Assembly (NCBI GenBank): GCA_029263395.1 | Contig: JAJCXO010000179.1 | Span: 1-41,715, forward strand | Length of the DNA stretch: 41,715 bases | Origin: Acidobacteriota bacterium | Lineage (GTDB): Bacteria > Acidobacteriota > Thermoanaerobaculia > Multivoradales > J023 | Direction of reading: 5' to 3' | Shown: in pieces, positions 1 through 7,610 of the stretch | Layout: each line of letters begins with the position of its first letter | Position numbering within the stretch: the stretch's first letter is position 1 | Program-made: the position numbers and the translations under genes | Notes under the pieces: generated by a model | The model's database searches: none | Told to the model about the DNA's origin: nothing | Seen by the model: only the letters and a program-made list of their open reading frames with translations

Positions 1-35
1 GTAAAACCAATTGGTGTTTTAAAACGACTCCAACC

Positions 36-141
36 CCGGTGGGAAATCCAATTGGGTAAACTCGACCCCCTTCTGCACCGGTGGGAAATCCAATTGGGTA
101 AACTCGACCCCCTTCTGCACCGGTGGAAAATCCAATTGGGT
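36..141. repeat. Tandem repeat array, 42-bp period (about 2.5 copies)
   Basis: Units begin with CCGGTGG at 36, 78 and 120, exactly 42 bp apart. The first two are almost identical and the third is partial and diverged after about 22 bp. Each unit carries the palindromic core CCAATTGG, or its near-match TCCAATTGGG. A further CCAATTGG lies just upstream at positions 7-14. The array may continue left of the window. I see no gene in 1-260, although a shortened copy of the dispersed element described at 997 sits at about 181-210. Confidence 0.85.
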
Positions 142-260
142 GAATGGATAGGTGGGTTACGGCGAGGACTTACCCTCCTTCTTCGTCCCGCAGGAACGTA
201 ATCGCTCGCAGCAGGCCGCAACGTTTCAGGCGATACGGCAAACGACGCCAACGACGCACC

Positions 261-568
261 TACCGTCTTGTCTAAAGAGCCGGAGGCCAACGTCTCACCA
301 TCCGGGCTGAACGCTACGCCCTTACGGAGGACTCATGGCCCGAAAGCTCCAGACGGCTCGCACCCGACCCGGCACCCCCTTTGGCGTCCATCGACCACTC
401 CCACACCTTCACCGAGTGAAACGGCGGTTGGTCCATCACCTCTGCCAGACGGTGAAGCTCGGCCTGGAACGCCGACTCCATGTCGCGGACGACGTCCGCT
501 TCGGCACGGGCGTCGTCGCTGTGGCCGACGAAAACGACCAATTGGTCACGGCTGAACGTCGGGTTCAT
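261..568 (-). pseudogene. Relic of an effector-WD40 protein (internal deletion plus frameshift)
   Basis: Reading leftwards from an ATG at 568, the N-terminus contains VVFVGHSDDARAEADVV and later VKVWEW. This vaguely resembles the N-terminal effector-like domains (TIR/DUF4062 type) found on NTPase-WD40 proteins. The frame then runs directly into LELSGHESSVRA and stops at 314-316. Skipping one missing base there, the reading continues as AFSPDGETLASGSLDKTV. GHxxxVxxVAFSPDGxxLASGSxDxTV is the textbook WD40 repeat. The repeat breaks off after DKTV, at about 261. The N-terminal domain is joined directly to a WD repeat with no NTPase between, so I infer an internal deletion followed by a one-base frameshift and truncation. 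The WD40 part is convincing; the identity of the N-terminal domain is a guess. Confidence 0.6.
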
Positions 569-761
569 CTCAAAAAGACCGCCATATGATTCGATTGACC
601 CACCCTGAAGATCAATTTCGCCTAGAAGAATCGTCAGACGTATCGTATCAATCTGCCGAACAACGTGCCTTTACGTCGATTTTCGACCCAAACGGCCGAT
701 TTAAGTCCAATTTTCGACTCAAACCCTAGAATTAGTCACAATGCCTGGACCTTATCGTCTG

Positions 762-942
762 TGTGAACTTCACACACGCGTTCTAGGATTCCTAACTCGG
801 CCATGTGAACTTCACACACGCGTTCTAGGATTCCTAACTCGGCCATGTGAACTCCACACACGCGTTCTAGGATTCCTAACTCGGCCATGTGAACTCCACA
901 CACGCGTTCCAAAATTCTCAACTCGGCTCTGTGAACTTCACA
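762..942. repeat. Tandem repeat array, 42-bp period (five TGTGAAC units)
   Basis: TGTGAAC begins at 762, 804, 846, 888 and 930, exactly 42 bp apart. A full unit contains two near-perfect palindromes: TGTGAACTTCACA (762-774) and TAGGATTCCTA (784-794). Copies 3 and 4 carry TGTGAACTCCACA. Copy 4 is degenerate in its second half, and copy 5 is only the first palindrome. Because 42 is a multiple of 3, every frame stays open and gives a 14-residue repeat on both strands. I do not regard this as coding. The stretch 569-761 has no gene, only a loose pair of TTTTCGAC motifs at 680 and 711. Confidence 0.9.
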
Positions 943-996
943 GACAAAAAAACTCGCTGGCTCATCGAGCGGTATCGACCCAGCCCAAAACCCCTT

Positions 997-1063
997 CTTC
1001 GTCCCGTAGGCGGAGGCGCAGCCGGAGGTACGTTATCGCTGAGAGAGGGATTTCAATCCCTCG
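997..1063. repeat. Dispersed intergenic hairpin element, copy 1
   Basis: The element starts CTTCGTCCCGTAGG, runs through GCGCAGCCGGAGGTACGT and ends in a hairpin: stem GAGGGATT (1045-1052), loop TC, stem AATCCCTC (1055-1062). A second copy lies at 8861-8928 and a shortened one at about 181-210. The two full copies differ in the stem by a compensating pair (A-T here, G-C there), so base pairing has been preserved. No coding frame is shared. It is probably a REP- or MITE-like family. Confidence 0.8.
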
Positions 1064-1108
1064 GCAGCCGGCGCCGACCCCTCCTGGCACATCACCAACG
1101 CCCAAGCC

Positions 1109-2416
1109 TCACAACCGATCCAAAACCTCCACCGCCGCCTCTTCGCCACTGACGAAGGACTCGTCCGTCCAGTGGTAACCCCATTTGCCGTAACGACCGC
1201 AGGTGGCGATGCCAACGTCTTCGAGATAACCGAGGACCGTTGCCAGGGCAGCGGGACGATCGAGATCGAAGATGACGTTGGCGTAAGGCACGAGCCGGGC
1301 GTTGCGATGCAGGATCTGGTCGTCTTCCCGCAGCAGGCCGCAGCGTTTGAGATCGTCGAGGGTCGGCTGGATGAAGTTGTCGGGCTGACGATCGAGGGGC
1401 CGGTACTTGGGCGAATAATAAATTTCGGCCTGGATACTGCCAGCCCCGGCAGGCACGGTGTGGGGCGACAACATGTGGGGAAAGCTGAGGCGGGTGAAGA
1501 CGAAGTCGTCGTCGTAAAAATAGGTCCACTGAGCTTCGGAGAGATCGGCACGATCAACCCCGATGTTGACCACTACACAGGTGGTGCAGGCCAGGAGCTT
1601 GGCGGCCGCGACGACGTCTTCGGGAGCACTAGCAATCCGACTGATGAGCTCCGGCAGGGGCATGGACGACACCAGGTGATCGTAGGGCGTCTCACGACCG
1701 TCCGCGAACGTCACCCGACGAGCGGCGGGATCAATGGTGATGACTTCGCGACCAAGCTCGAGCTGGGTGGCGTCGACAAAGTGCTTGAGGAAAGCGACAA
1801 ATCCGCCATGGGAGGGATACCGAAAATGGTCCACATAATGGACGTCGGGAGTGACCGGCGACAGGGCGCCGCGTAATACCTCTTCCAGATCTGGACGGTA
1901 CAGCCGAGGTCCTAGCCAGTCGATGGTCATATTCCCGGCACCGGTGGTGTGGTACTTGCGGCCGTATTGCATCGGGAAGGTTTCGGCAAAGGTGCGACCG
2001 TAGGAGGCCAGCAGCCAATCGGCGTAGTTCTCGATGGTGCCGGGCTCAGCGTGGCTGGCATCAACAAAGTCTCGGATGATCTCGACCACCAGCTCGGTCG
2101 GCAAACCGTGCAGGTTGCATTGTGCGGGATGTTTGATCCAACAGCCCTGCCAATAGTTGTTGACCTGGGTCTGGATGACCTCGTACTCGCCACCGACGCT
2201 CTCGGCAAACAAACCTTGCAGGCGTTCGTCGCGCGTGAACGAGATGTGGGGACCGTCATCGAACAGGAAATCGCCGTGTTGGAACGAGGTGGCGTGACCG
2301 CCCGGAAACAGATTCTTGTCGACAACGCACGGCGTGAGGCCGGCGTCCCGCAAGCGGTGGGCGGCACCCAAGCCGGCCATGCCGGCACCAATGATGAGGA
2401 TGTTTGGCTTGTTCAT
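1109..2416 (-). CDS. FAD-dependent amine-oxidase/UDP-galactopyranose-mutase-like oxidoreductase
   Basis: This 435-residue protein opens with a Rossmann dinucleotide-binding motif, ILIIGAGMAGLGAAHRLRDA (about residues 5-24). Next come VVDKN and PGGHATSF, which fit the FAD ribose contact and glycine loop of the amine oxidase/protoporphyrinogen-oxidase/UGM superfamily. FDDGPHISF follows. No signal peptide or membrane segment is seen, so it should be cytoplasmic. It is the last gene of a minus-strand operon after the SGNH hydrolase and the epimerase, with a 33-bp gap. That context favours a sugar- or glycan-modifying flavoenzyme over a haem-pathway enzyme. The substrate cannot be told from sequence. 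A carotenoid-desaturase-like enzyme is possible but less likely here. Confidence 0.82.
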   Translation of the reverse strand: MNKPNILIIGAGMAGLGAAHRLRDAGLTPCVVDKNLFPGGHATSFQHGDFLFDDGPHISFTRDERLQGLFAESVGGEYEVIQTQVNNYWQGCWIKHPAQCNLHGLPTELVVEIIRDFVDASHAEPGTIENYADWLLASYGRTFAETFPMQYGRKYHTTGAGNMTIDWLGPRLYRPDLEEVLRGALSPVTPDVHYVDHFRYPSHGGFVAFLKHFVDATQLELGREVITIDPAARRVTFADGRETPYDHLVSSMPLPELISRIASAPEDVVAAAKLLACTTCVVVNIGVDRADLSEAQWTYFYDDDFVFTRLSFPHMLSPHTVPAGAGSIQAEIYYSPKYRPLDRQPDNFIQPTLDDLKRCGLLREDDQILHRNARLVPYANVIFDLDRPAALATVLGYLEDVGIATCGRYGKWGYHWTDESFVSGEEAAVEVLDRL

Positions 2417-2449
2417 AATCTTCTACGCCCTACCGGGTGAGGGGCCTCT

Positions 2450-3382
2450 TCATGACGCCCCTACCCTAGTCCGCCACCACTCAATGGTGTGCTCGAGGGC
2501 GGCGTCGAGCTGCCACTTGTTTTGCCAGCCGAGTTCTTCCTGAAGGCGACGGACGTCAGCCAAGATCAACGGCGGTTCGTCTTCGGGCACCGCAATGGCA
2601 CCAAGCTCGATCAAGTCGTCGCGATCGAGTTGACGGGCGACACCGCGGATCAGGTCTTCGAGCCGGGTGGGTTGGCCGGAGCCGATGTTGATTGCACCGC
2701 TGACGTCACTGGCGAGCAAGGTGACGAGGGCGTCGGCAGCGTCGAGGGTGAAGAGGTAATCGCGACGCTGTTGACCGTGGGAACAACGGGCGGTTTCGCC
2801 GCGCAACAAAGAGCGGATCACCGAGGCGATCAGGCGCTTGGGCTGTTCGTGGGGGCCAAAGAGGAAAAACAGCCGCGCCCAAGCACCGCTTGGGGTGTCG
2901 TCGCGACCAACGAAGTCTTCGAACAAGTCGGCCAAGGCGTGTTTACACTGACCGTATGTTGACGCTGGACGCAGGGGCGTGCTGGCCTCGGAGCACACAC
3001 CGCCATCGCTCCAATCGTATTCTGCACAGCTGCCGGCAAAAACGGCGCGCTGGCCCCCGGCGTCACTGAAGGCGCGGAGCAACTCGAGGCTGGCGGCAAC
3101 CCAACGATGGTTTTCGGGAGAGCCATAGACGTCAGCTCCCATATGCCAAGCGAGGTGCAACAGATGGGTCGGTTGGGCGACTTCGATCAAAGCACGACTG
3201 GCGACCGGATCGAGCAGGTCACAGAAGTGCCACCTGACGGCGGGTTGGCGTTCGATCGGCGGCATCGAACGCGAGGTCACCGCGTCGATCCGCCAGCCGT
3301 CTGCGATCAGACGGTCGATACACGGACGACCGACGAAGCCGCGGCCACCGGTGACCAGGACTCGTTTCGCCCCGCTATTCAT
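2450..3382 (-). CDS. NAD-dependent epimerase/dehydratase (extended SDR)
   Basis: I start this gene at the ATG at 3382, giving MNSGAKRVLVTGGRGFVGRP (310 residues). The frame is open 45 residues further upstream, but that part is low-complexity and lies inside the preceding gene. The chosen start overlaps the stop of the SGNH gene by 8 nt, typical of translational coupling. GGRGFVG is the extended-SDR NAD(P)-binding glycine motif. STYGQCKHALADL provides the YxxxK catalytic pair, with the upstream FAGSCAEYDW strand supplying the serine. INIGSGQPTRLEDLI is the usual epimerase C-terminal motif for nucleotide-sugar binding. The protein probably makes a modified nucleotide sugar for the neighbouring glycan genes. 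The exact sugar is unknown. Confidence 0.88.
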   Translation of the reverse strand: MNSGAKRVLVTGGRGFVGRPCIDRLIADGWRIDAVTSRSMPPIERQPAVRWHFCDLLDPVASRALIEVAQPTHLLHLAWHMGADVYGSPENHRWVAASLELLRAFSDAGGQRAVFAGSCAEYDWSDGGVCSEASTPLRPASTYGQCKHALADLFEDFVGRDDTPSGAWARLFFLFGPHEQPKRLIASVIRSLLRGETARCSHGQQRRDYLFTLDAADALVTLLASDVSGAINIGSGQPTRLEDLIRGVARQLDRDDLIELGAIAVPEDEPPLILADVRRLQEELGWQNKWQLDAALEHTIEWWRTRVGAS

Positions 3383-4586
3383 CCACCCGCTCTTCCGTCG
3401 GCAGCGGTTGTGGGCAGGCGTCGAGCATCGGCGCCAGGAACCGGGCGGTGGCGTCACCGGCGAGCCTGTGGCCGTCGACGGTCCAATGACGGTCGATCGG
3501 AAAGTAGAGCGGTGCACCGTCGGCTTGCGCCTGAGGGTGGGCGTTGACGAAGGCGTCGGTCAAGTCGAGCACCGGGATGCCGCGGCGTTCGAAGGCGTCC
3601 CGCAACAGACGGTTGGGCTGGCGTGGATCGACGACGTCCGGCGGCAGCTCGAGTTGACGAAGGGCGGCTTGCCAACGTTCGGGATCAACTTGCACGATGT
3701 CCGGAATCAACGTGACGGCAACTTGGAATCCGTCACGTTCGGCCAACTCGAGCCAACGATCGACGGCGGCTTCGGTGCGCTGCAGACCGCGTCGGACCAA
3801 CGGCGTCGTCTCACGATGGTAAATCTCGAACACCTCACGAGCGTAACGCAAGCTCCACGGCTCACCCATGCCGAGGGCACCGCGCACCCACTGCTGTAGA
3901 CCGCTCGGCACAGCGTTCTTGAGCAACACGAAGAGATGCACGTGGTTGTAGAGCCAGTCTTTGAGGCCGGGTTTGGCGCCCGGGGGAGCCAACTGTCCGT
4001 CGATCACGTTCCAGCGGTCGACGTCGACCTCGGCGTCGCGCAGATCATTGCCGACAAACATGTTGAGCAACACCAGATCGGGCTCGAGGGCCAGGCCATG
4101 GCGCTCCAGCCAGCGGATTTCTTGCGGCACTCCAATCGCCGGGATGCCACCGTTGAGCATCTCGACGGCATGTTCCTCACCCGTCAACTGTTGGCGTGCC
4201 AATTGGTGGAATAACTCAGTCTCTTCGACGCCAACGCCAAAGGTGAAGGAATCACCGATCGCCAAGCCTCGGCAGACGTTGTCGGAAGCTGGTGCGGAGT
4301 CCACCCCACGCAGCCCGGCGGAGTTGATGCGAATCGAGTTTTTATACTCGACCCGGTTGGTCAACACGCCCTGGTGCCCCGGTCGCATGCGGAAGAAGCC
4401 GGGTTCGTCCTGGGCGAAGGGGCCAGGCTGCCACAACATCACCGCTTGCGGAGCCACCATCCGTACCGCAACTTCGCAGAACGCGACGCCTACGATCGAG
4501 GTGAAACCGACCAGCAGAAGATTGGGCAGCCAGCGGGCAACCAGGGATTTACGCGGTTTGGAATCGGGCTGGGTCGTCTTCATCAT
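3375..4586 (-). CDS. Membrane-anchored SGNH/GDSL-type hydrolase
   Basis: The 403-residue protein has a basic N-terminus followed by one hydrophobic segment (about residues 18-38), consistent with a type II membrane anchor that puts the catalytic domain in the periplasm. SGNH blocks are visible: AIGDSFTFG with the nucleophile Ser113, NMFVGND (Gly179-Asn-Asp), and PIDRHW with Asp365 and His367. Large periplasmic SGNH proteins of this type often act as O-acetyl esterases or acyltransferases on exopolysaccharide; that role is inferred here. It is the first gene of a three-gene operon with the epimerase and FAD enzyme. It is transcribed divergently from the carbamoyltransferase operon across a 323-bp repeat-bearing spacer. 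Confidence 0.85.
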   Translation of the reverse strand: MMKTTQPDSKPRKSLVARWLPNLLLVGFTSIVGVAFCEVAVRMVAPQAVMLWQPGPFAQDEPGFFRMRPGHQGVLTNRVEYKNSIRINSAGLRGVDSAPASDNVCRGLAIGDSFTFGVGVEETELFHQLARQQLTGEEHAVEMLNGGIPAIGVPQEIRWLERHGLALEPDLVLLNMFVGNDLRDAEVDVDRWNVIDGQLAPPGAKPGLKDWLYNHVHLFVLLKNAVPSGLQQWVRGALGMGEPWSLRYAREVFEIYHRETTPLVRRGLQRTEAAVDRWLELAERDGFQVAVTLIPDIVQVDPERWQAALRQLELPPDVVDPRQPNRLLRDAFERRGIPVLDLTDAFVNAHPQAQADGAPLYFPIDRHWTVDGHRLAGDATARFLAPMLDACPQPLPTEERVDE

Positions 4587-4760
4587 CGGTCTCGGGTTGG
4601 TGCCTCCACGCCCGGACTATAGCGGCTGACCCGGGCGTTCAACCACTCGGACCGACCGAAGGTGATCCTCAGAGGACGGAGTGAAACCATCGACACGCCG
4701 TCGAGGGAGTGGTATAAAGCTCTCGCCAGAACTTCGCGCCGCAGCCCTCTCGACGACAAA

Positions 4761-4858
4761 GTCTCCAGGCCGACACGTCTCCAGACCGATCCGTCTCCAG
4801 ACCGAACAGGTCCACAGACTAGACAAGTCTCTAGGCCGAACCGGTCTCCTGGCTGAGC
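4761..4858. repeat. Degenerate 16-bp tandem repeats in the divergent spacer 4587-4909
   Basis: The 323-bp spacer between the divergent SGNH and carbamoyltransferase operons contains repeats of GTCTCCAGRCCGANNC. They begin at 4761, 4777 and 4793, exactly 16 bp apart. After an 18-bp diverged segment come weaker copies at about 4827 and 4843. The period is not a multiple of three, so this is not coding. It ends about 50 bp before the carbamoyltransferase ATG and therefore probably lies in its leader or promoter region. No convincing promoter boxes were recognised. Confidence 0.75.
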
Positions 4859-4909
4859 ACCTCGAGAACCTCCTCCCCCAGATTTCCTGGAACGCACAAG
4901 ACTCGTCCG

Positions 4910-6727
4910 ATGAAAATCCTCGGTATCTCGTGTTACTACCATGACGCTGCCGCCTGCCTGGTGGTGGATGGTGACGTTGTGGCCGCGGCCTCGGAAGAGC
5001 GCTTCACGCGCATCAAGCAAGACTCCGAGTACCCGAAGAAGGCGATCGCCTACTGTCTGAAGACCGGGGGCATCACCGCCGCCGACCTCGACTATGTGGC
5101 GTTCTACGACAAGCCCTTTCTCAAATTCGAGCGCATTCTCGAGACCTATATCGCGGAAGTGCCCAAAGGTTTGCCGTCGTTCATCAAGGCGCTGCCGCTG
5201 TGGCTCAAGAAGAAGCTGTTCATCCCCAAGCTGATCAAAGACTCGCTGGAAGACTTCGAAGGCAAGATGCTCTTCCCGGAGCATCACGAGTCCCACGCCG
5301 CGTCGGCGTTCTACCCCTCGCCCTACCAGTCGGCAGCGTTTCTCACCATCGATGGCGTCGGCGAGTGGGCAACGACCAGTTTTGGCCTCGGTGACGGCCA
5401 CAAGCTCGAGATCCTCGGCGAAATTCACTTCCCGCATTCCCTCGGGCTGCTCTACTCCGCCTTCACCTACTACACCGGCTTCAAGGTCAACTCCGGTGAA
5501 TACAAAGTGATGGGGCTGGCTCCCTATGGCGAGCCCAAATACGTCCAGAAGATTCTCGACCACGTGATCGACCTCAAAGACGACGGTTCTTTCCGTCTCG
5601 ATCAGTCGTACTTCGATTACACCTCGGGCCTGCGCATGACGTCGTCCAAGTTTCACGACTTGTTCGGTGGTCCGCCGCGGGAGCCGGAGTCCGAGCTCAA
5701 TCAGCGCGAGATGGATCTGGCGCGCTCGGTGCAGGTGGTGTGTGAGGAAGCGATGCTCAAGATGGCCGAACATGTGCGGATCACCACCGGTCAGCAGAAC
5801 CTCTGCTTGGCGGGGGGTGTCGCCCTGAACTGCGTCGGCAATGGTCGCATTCTGCGTGAAAGCAACTACGACGACATCTGGATCCAACCCGCCGCCGGGG
5901 ATGCCGGTGGTGCCCTCGGCGCTGCCCTAGCGGTGTGGTACGAGTATCTCGGCAACGAGCGCCAGGCCAAACCCCGTGGCACGGCCCGCGGCTCGTATTA
6001 TGGTCCCGAGTTCGAGGGCCCGGAGATCCGTCGCCAACTCGACATCTTCGGTGCCAACTACGAGCTGCTCAGCGAACAAGACATTCCGGGCCGGGTCGCC
6101 TCGTTGATCGCCGATGGCAAAGTCATCGGCTGGTTCCAAGGACGGATGGAGTTTGGTCCACGGGCCCTCGGCAGCCGCAGCATCATCGGCGACGCTCGGT
6201 CCGAGAAGATGCAGTCGATCATGAACCTCAAGATCAAGTACCGGGAGTCGTTCAGGCCGTTCGCCCCGTCGGTGCTCTACGACGAGGTCTCCGACTGGTT
6301 CGAGATCGATCGCGAGAGCCCCTACATGCTGGTGGTAGCGCCGGTGAGGGAAGAACATCGTCGGAACATGTCCGAGGAGCAGCAGAACCTCTTCGGCATT
6401 GCCAAACTCAATGTGCCACGGTCGACGATCCCAGCGATCACCCATGTCGACTATTCGGCCCGGGTCCAAACCGTCCATCCGGACGACAATCGGCTCTATT
6501 ACGACATGATCCGCGCCTTCCATGAGCAGACGGGCTGCCCAGTGATCATCAACACCTCGTTCAACGTCCGCGGCGAGCCGATCGTCTGCTCCCCCGACCA
6601 TGCCTACACCTGTTTCATGCGCACCGAAATGGACTATCTGATCGTCGGGCCTTACTTGCTGGCCAAAACCGAGCAGCCCGAGTGGCAAGAGGAGGGCAAC
6701 TGGCGCGACGAATTCGAGCTCGACTGA
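4910..6727 (+). CDS. Carbamoyltransferase, NodU/CmcH family
   Basis: At 605 residues this is full length for the family, which transfers a carbamoyl group from carbamoyl phosphate (through carbamoyl-adenylate) to a hydroxyl on a sugar or natural product. The N-terminal Kae1/ASKHA-like domain begins MKILGISCYYHDAAACLVVD and contains FPEHHESHAASAFYPSP with the conserved histidines. Further on are LAGGVALNCVGNGRIL, FGPRALGSRSIIGDAR and ESFRPFAPSVL, which mark the C-terminal carbamoyltransferase domain. It is followed 43 bp later by an SxtJ-family gene and then DUF5989. I recall this trio recurring in cyanobacterial and planctomycete clusters. The substrate is unknown; a surface glycan is the natural guess, given the flanking epimerase, SGNH and flippase genes. 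Confidence 0.95.
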   Translation: MKILGISCYYHDAAACLVVDGDVVAAASEERFTRIKQDSEYPKKAIAYCLKTGGITAADLDYVAFYDKPFLKFERILETYIAEVPKGLPSFIKALPLWLKKKLFIPKLIKDSLEDFEGKMLFPEHHESHAASAFYPSPYQSAAFLTIDGVGEWATTSFGLGDGHKLEILGEIHFPHSLGLLYSAFTYYTGFKVNSGEYKVMGLAPYGEPKYVQKILDHVIDLKDDGSFRLDQSYFDYTSGLRMTSSKFHDLFGGPPREPESELNQREMDLARSVQVVCEEAMLKMAEHVRITTGQQNLCLAGGVALNCVGNGRILRESNYDDIWIQPAAGDAGGALGAALAVWYEYLGNERQAKPRGTARGSYYGPEFEGPEIRRQLDIFGANYELLSEQDIPGRVASLIADGKVIGWFQGRMEFGPRALGSRSIIGDARSEKMQSIMNLKIKYRESFRPFAPSVLYDEVSDWFEIDRESPYMLVVAPVREEHRRNMSEEQQNLFGIAKLNVPRSTIPAITHVDYSARVQTVHPDDNRLYYDMIRAFHEQTGCPVIINTSFNVRGEPIVCSPDHAYTCFMRTEMDYLIVGPYLLAKTEQPEWQEEGNWRDEFELD

Positions 6728-6770
6728 AGACGATTTCGAGTCGATAACTCAAGCGCTAAGCCAAACCATC

Positions 6771-7208
6771 ATGTCGATCCTCCAGGAAATCAAAGAGCTC
6801 CCTTCCGAGCCCATCGATCTGCGCAAGTTCAGTTGGACCGTCGGCCTCGCCTTCATCATCCTGTGGGCGGTGCTGGCGTTTGCCTTCCCTTATCTGTGGG
6901 GCAAAGGCCACAGCGTGCCGTTGTTGTGGCAACTCGGCGCCGGTCTGGCGGTGGTGGGTACCGCCGTCCCCTTGGCGGTCAAGCCGCTGTATTACGCCTG
7001 GATGACCTTCGCATTAGCCCTCGGCTGGGTCATGACGCGGGTGCTGTTGACCCTATTCTTCTTCCTCGTCCTGACGCCGGTTGGGTTGGTGTTCAAGATC
7101 ATCGGACGTGATGCCTTGACCCGTAAGCTCGACCGCGGCGCCAAGACCTATTGGATCGAGAAGGAATACCTGATCGAGGATCGGACACGCTTCGAAAAGT
7201 TCTTCTAG
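6771..7208 (+). CDS. SxtJ-family membrane protein
   Basis: This 145-residue protein has a short soluble N-terminus, then hydrophobic segments at roughly residues 24-43, 52-70 and 75-108. The soluble tail, about residues 112-145, reads GRDALTRKLDRGAKTYWIEKE. Size, topology and tail agree with the SxtJ family, named from the saxitoxin cluster, whose molecular role is undefined. It sits between a carbamoyltransferase and a DUF5989 gene, and the three appear to be one transcript. A physical partnership with the carbamoyltransferase at the inner membrane is inferred from that conserved order, not shown. Confidence 0.85.
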   Translation: MSILQEIKELPSEPIDLRKFSWTVGLAFIILWAVLAFAFPYLWGKGHSVPLLWQLGAGLAVVGTAVPLAVKPLYYAWMTFALALGWVMTRVLLTLFFFLVLTPVGLVFKIIGRDALTRKLDRGAKTYWIEKEYLIEDRTRFEKFF

Positions 7209-7217
7209 CGGAGATTC

Positions 7218-7373
7218 ATGATGAAAATCTTCTTGCAACAGTTCTGGGAATTCTTGAAAGTCCGGAAGAAGTGGTGGCTAGGACCCATTGTCCTGATGCT
7301 ACTCCTGCTCGGCATGTTGCTGGTCATGACCCAGGGCTCTGCGGTCGCGCCGTTCATCTATACGCTGTTCTAG
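7218..7373 (+). CDS. DUF5989-family small membrane protein
   Basis: A 51-residue ORF starts at the first of two adjacent ATGs, 9 nt after the SxtJ stop, with GGAG in the gap as ribosome-binding site. It reads MMKIFLQQFWEFLKVRKKWW, then one hydrophobic helix (IVLMLLLLGMLLVM), then a short tail ending APFIYTLF. Small size, the aromatic/basic WEFLKVRKKWW motif before a single helix, and the position after carbamoyltransferase and SxtJ genes match DUF5989. Function is unknown. It is a likely single-pass partner of the SxtJ protein. Confidence 0.85.
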   Translation: MMKIFLQQFWEFLKVRKKWWLGPIVLMLLLLGMLLVMTQGSAVAPFIYTLF

Positions 7374-7385
7374 ATCGTATACAGG

Positions 7386-7425
7386 AAAGAGCGTCGCCGG
7401 CCCCTTCGGGCGGGCCGCGCTCTTT
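7386..7425 (+). terminator. Long GC-rich hairpin after the carbamoyltransferase operon
   Basis: AAAGAGCG (7386-7393) pairs with CGCTCTTT (7418-7425). Inside this outer stem a second GC-rich pairing (GGCCC with GGGCC) closes around a CTTC loop. It starts 13 bp after the DUF5989 stop. No long T-run follows, so it is either a weak intrinsic terminator or a 3'-end stabilising structure. Confidence 0.6.
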
Positions 7426-7610
7426 CGAGCAGCGTGAACGAAGGTCCAAGAGTCGAGCGCGGGGCAGATCCCTCTGCTCCCGCGGCTCGTAACCAAACGT
7501 GGATGAGGTGATAAGGTTGTTAGTCATCCGGTGATTTCGCGCTCGACAATTATGTCCCAGTGCGATATTTTAGGCGTACGAGCCTGGCTCAACACCTCAG
7601 CAGCATCATC

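Noticed and set aside
762-942. CRISPR array
   Set aside because: Whole 42-bp units repeat in tandem without unique spacers, and no cas gene is near.
741-1178. Open frame with perfect 14-residue repeats (CELHTRVLGFLTRP units)
   Set aside because: The 42-bp repeat keeps every frame open on both strands. No start context, and the frame runs on into a dispersed non-coding element.
2450-3517. Longer epimerase starting at 3517
   Set aside because: The extra 45 residues are low-complexity and overlap the upstream gene. The ATG at 3382 starts right before the NAD-binding motif and is coupled to the previous stop.
4583-5887. 434-residue minus-strand frame antisense to the carbamoyltransferase
   Set aside because: The plus strand encodes a full, motif-complete carbamoyltransferase. 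The antisense frame is open because of high GC at third positions.
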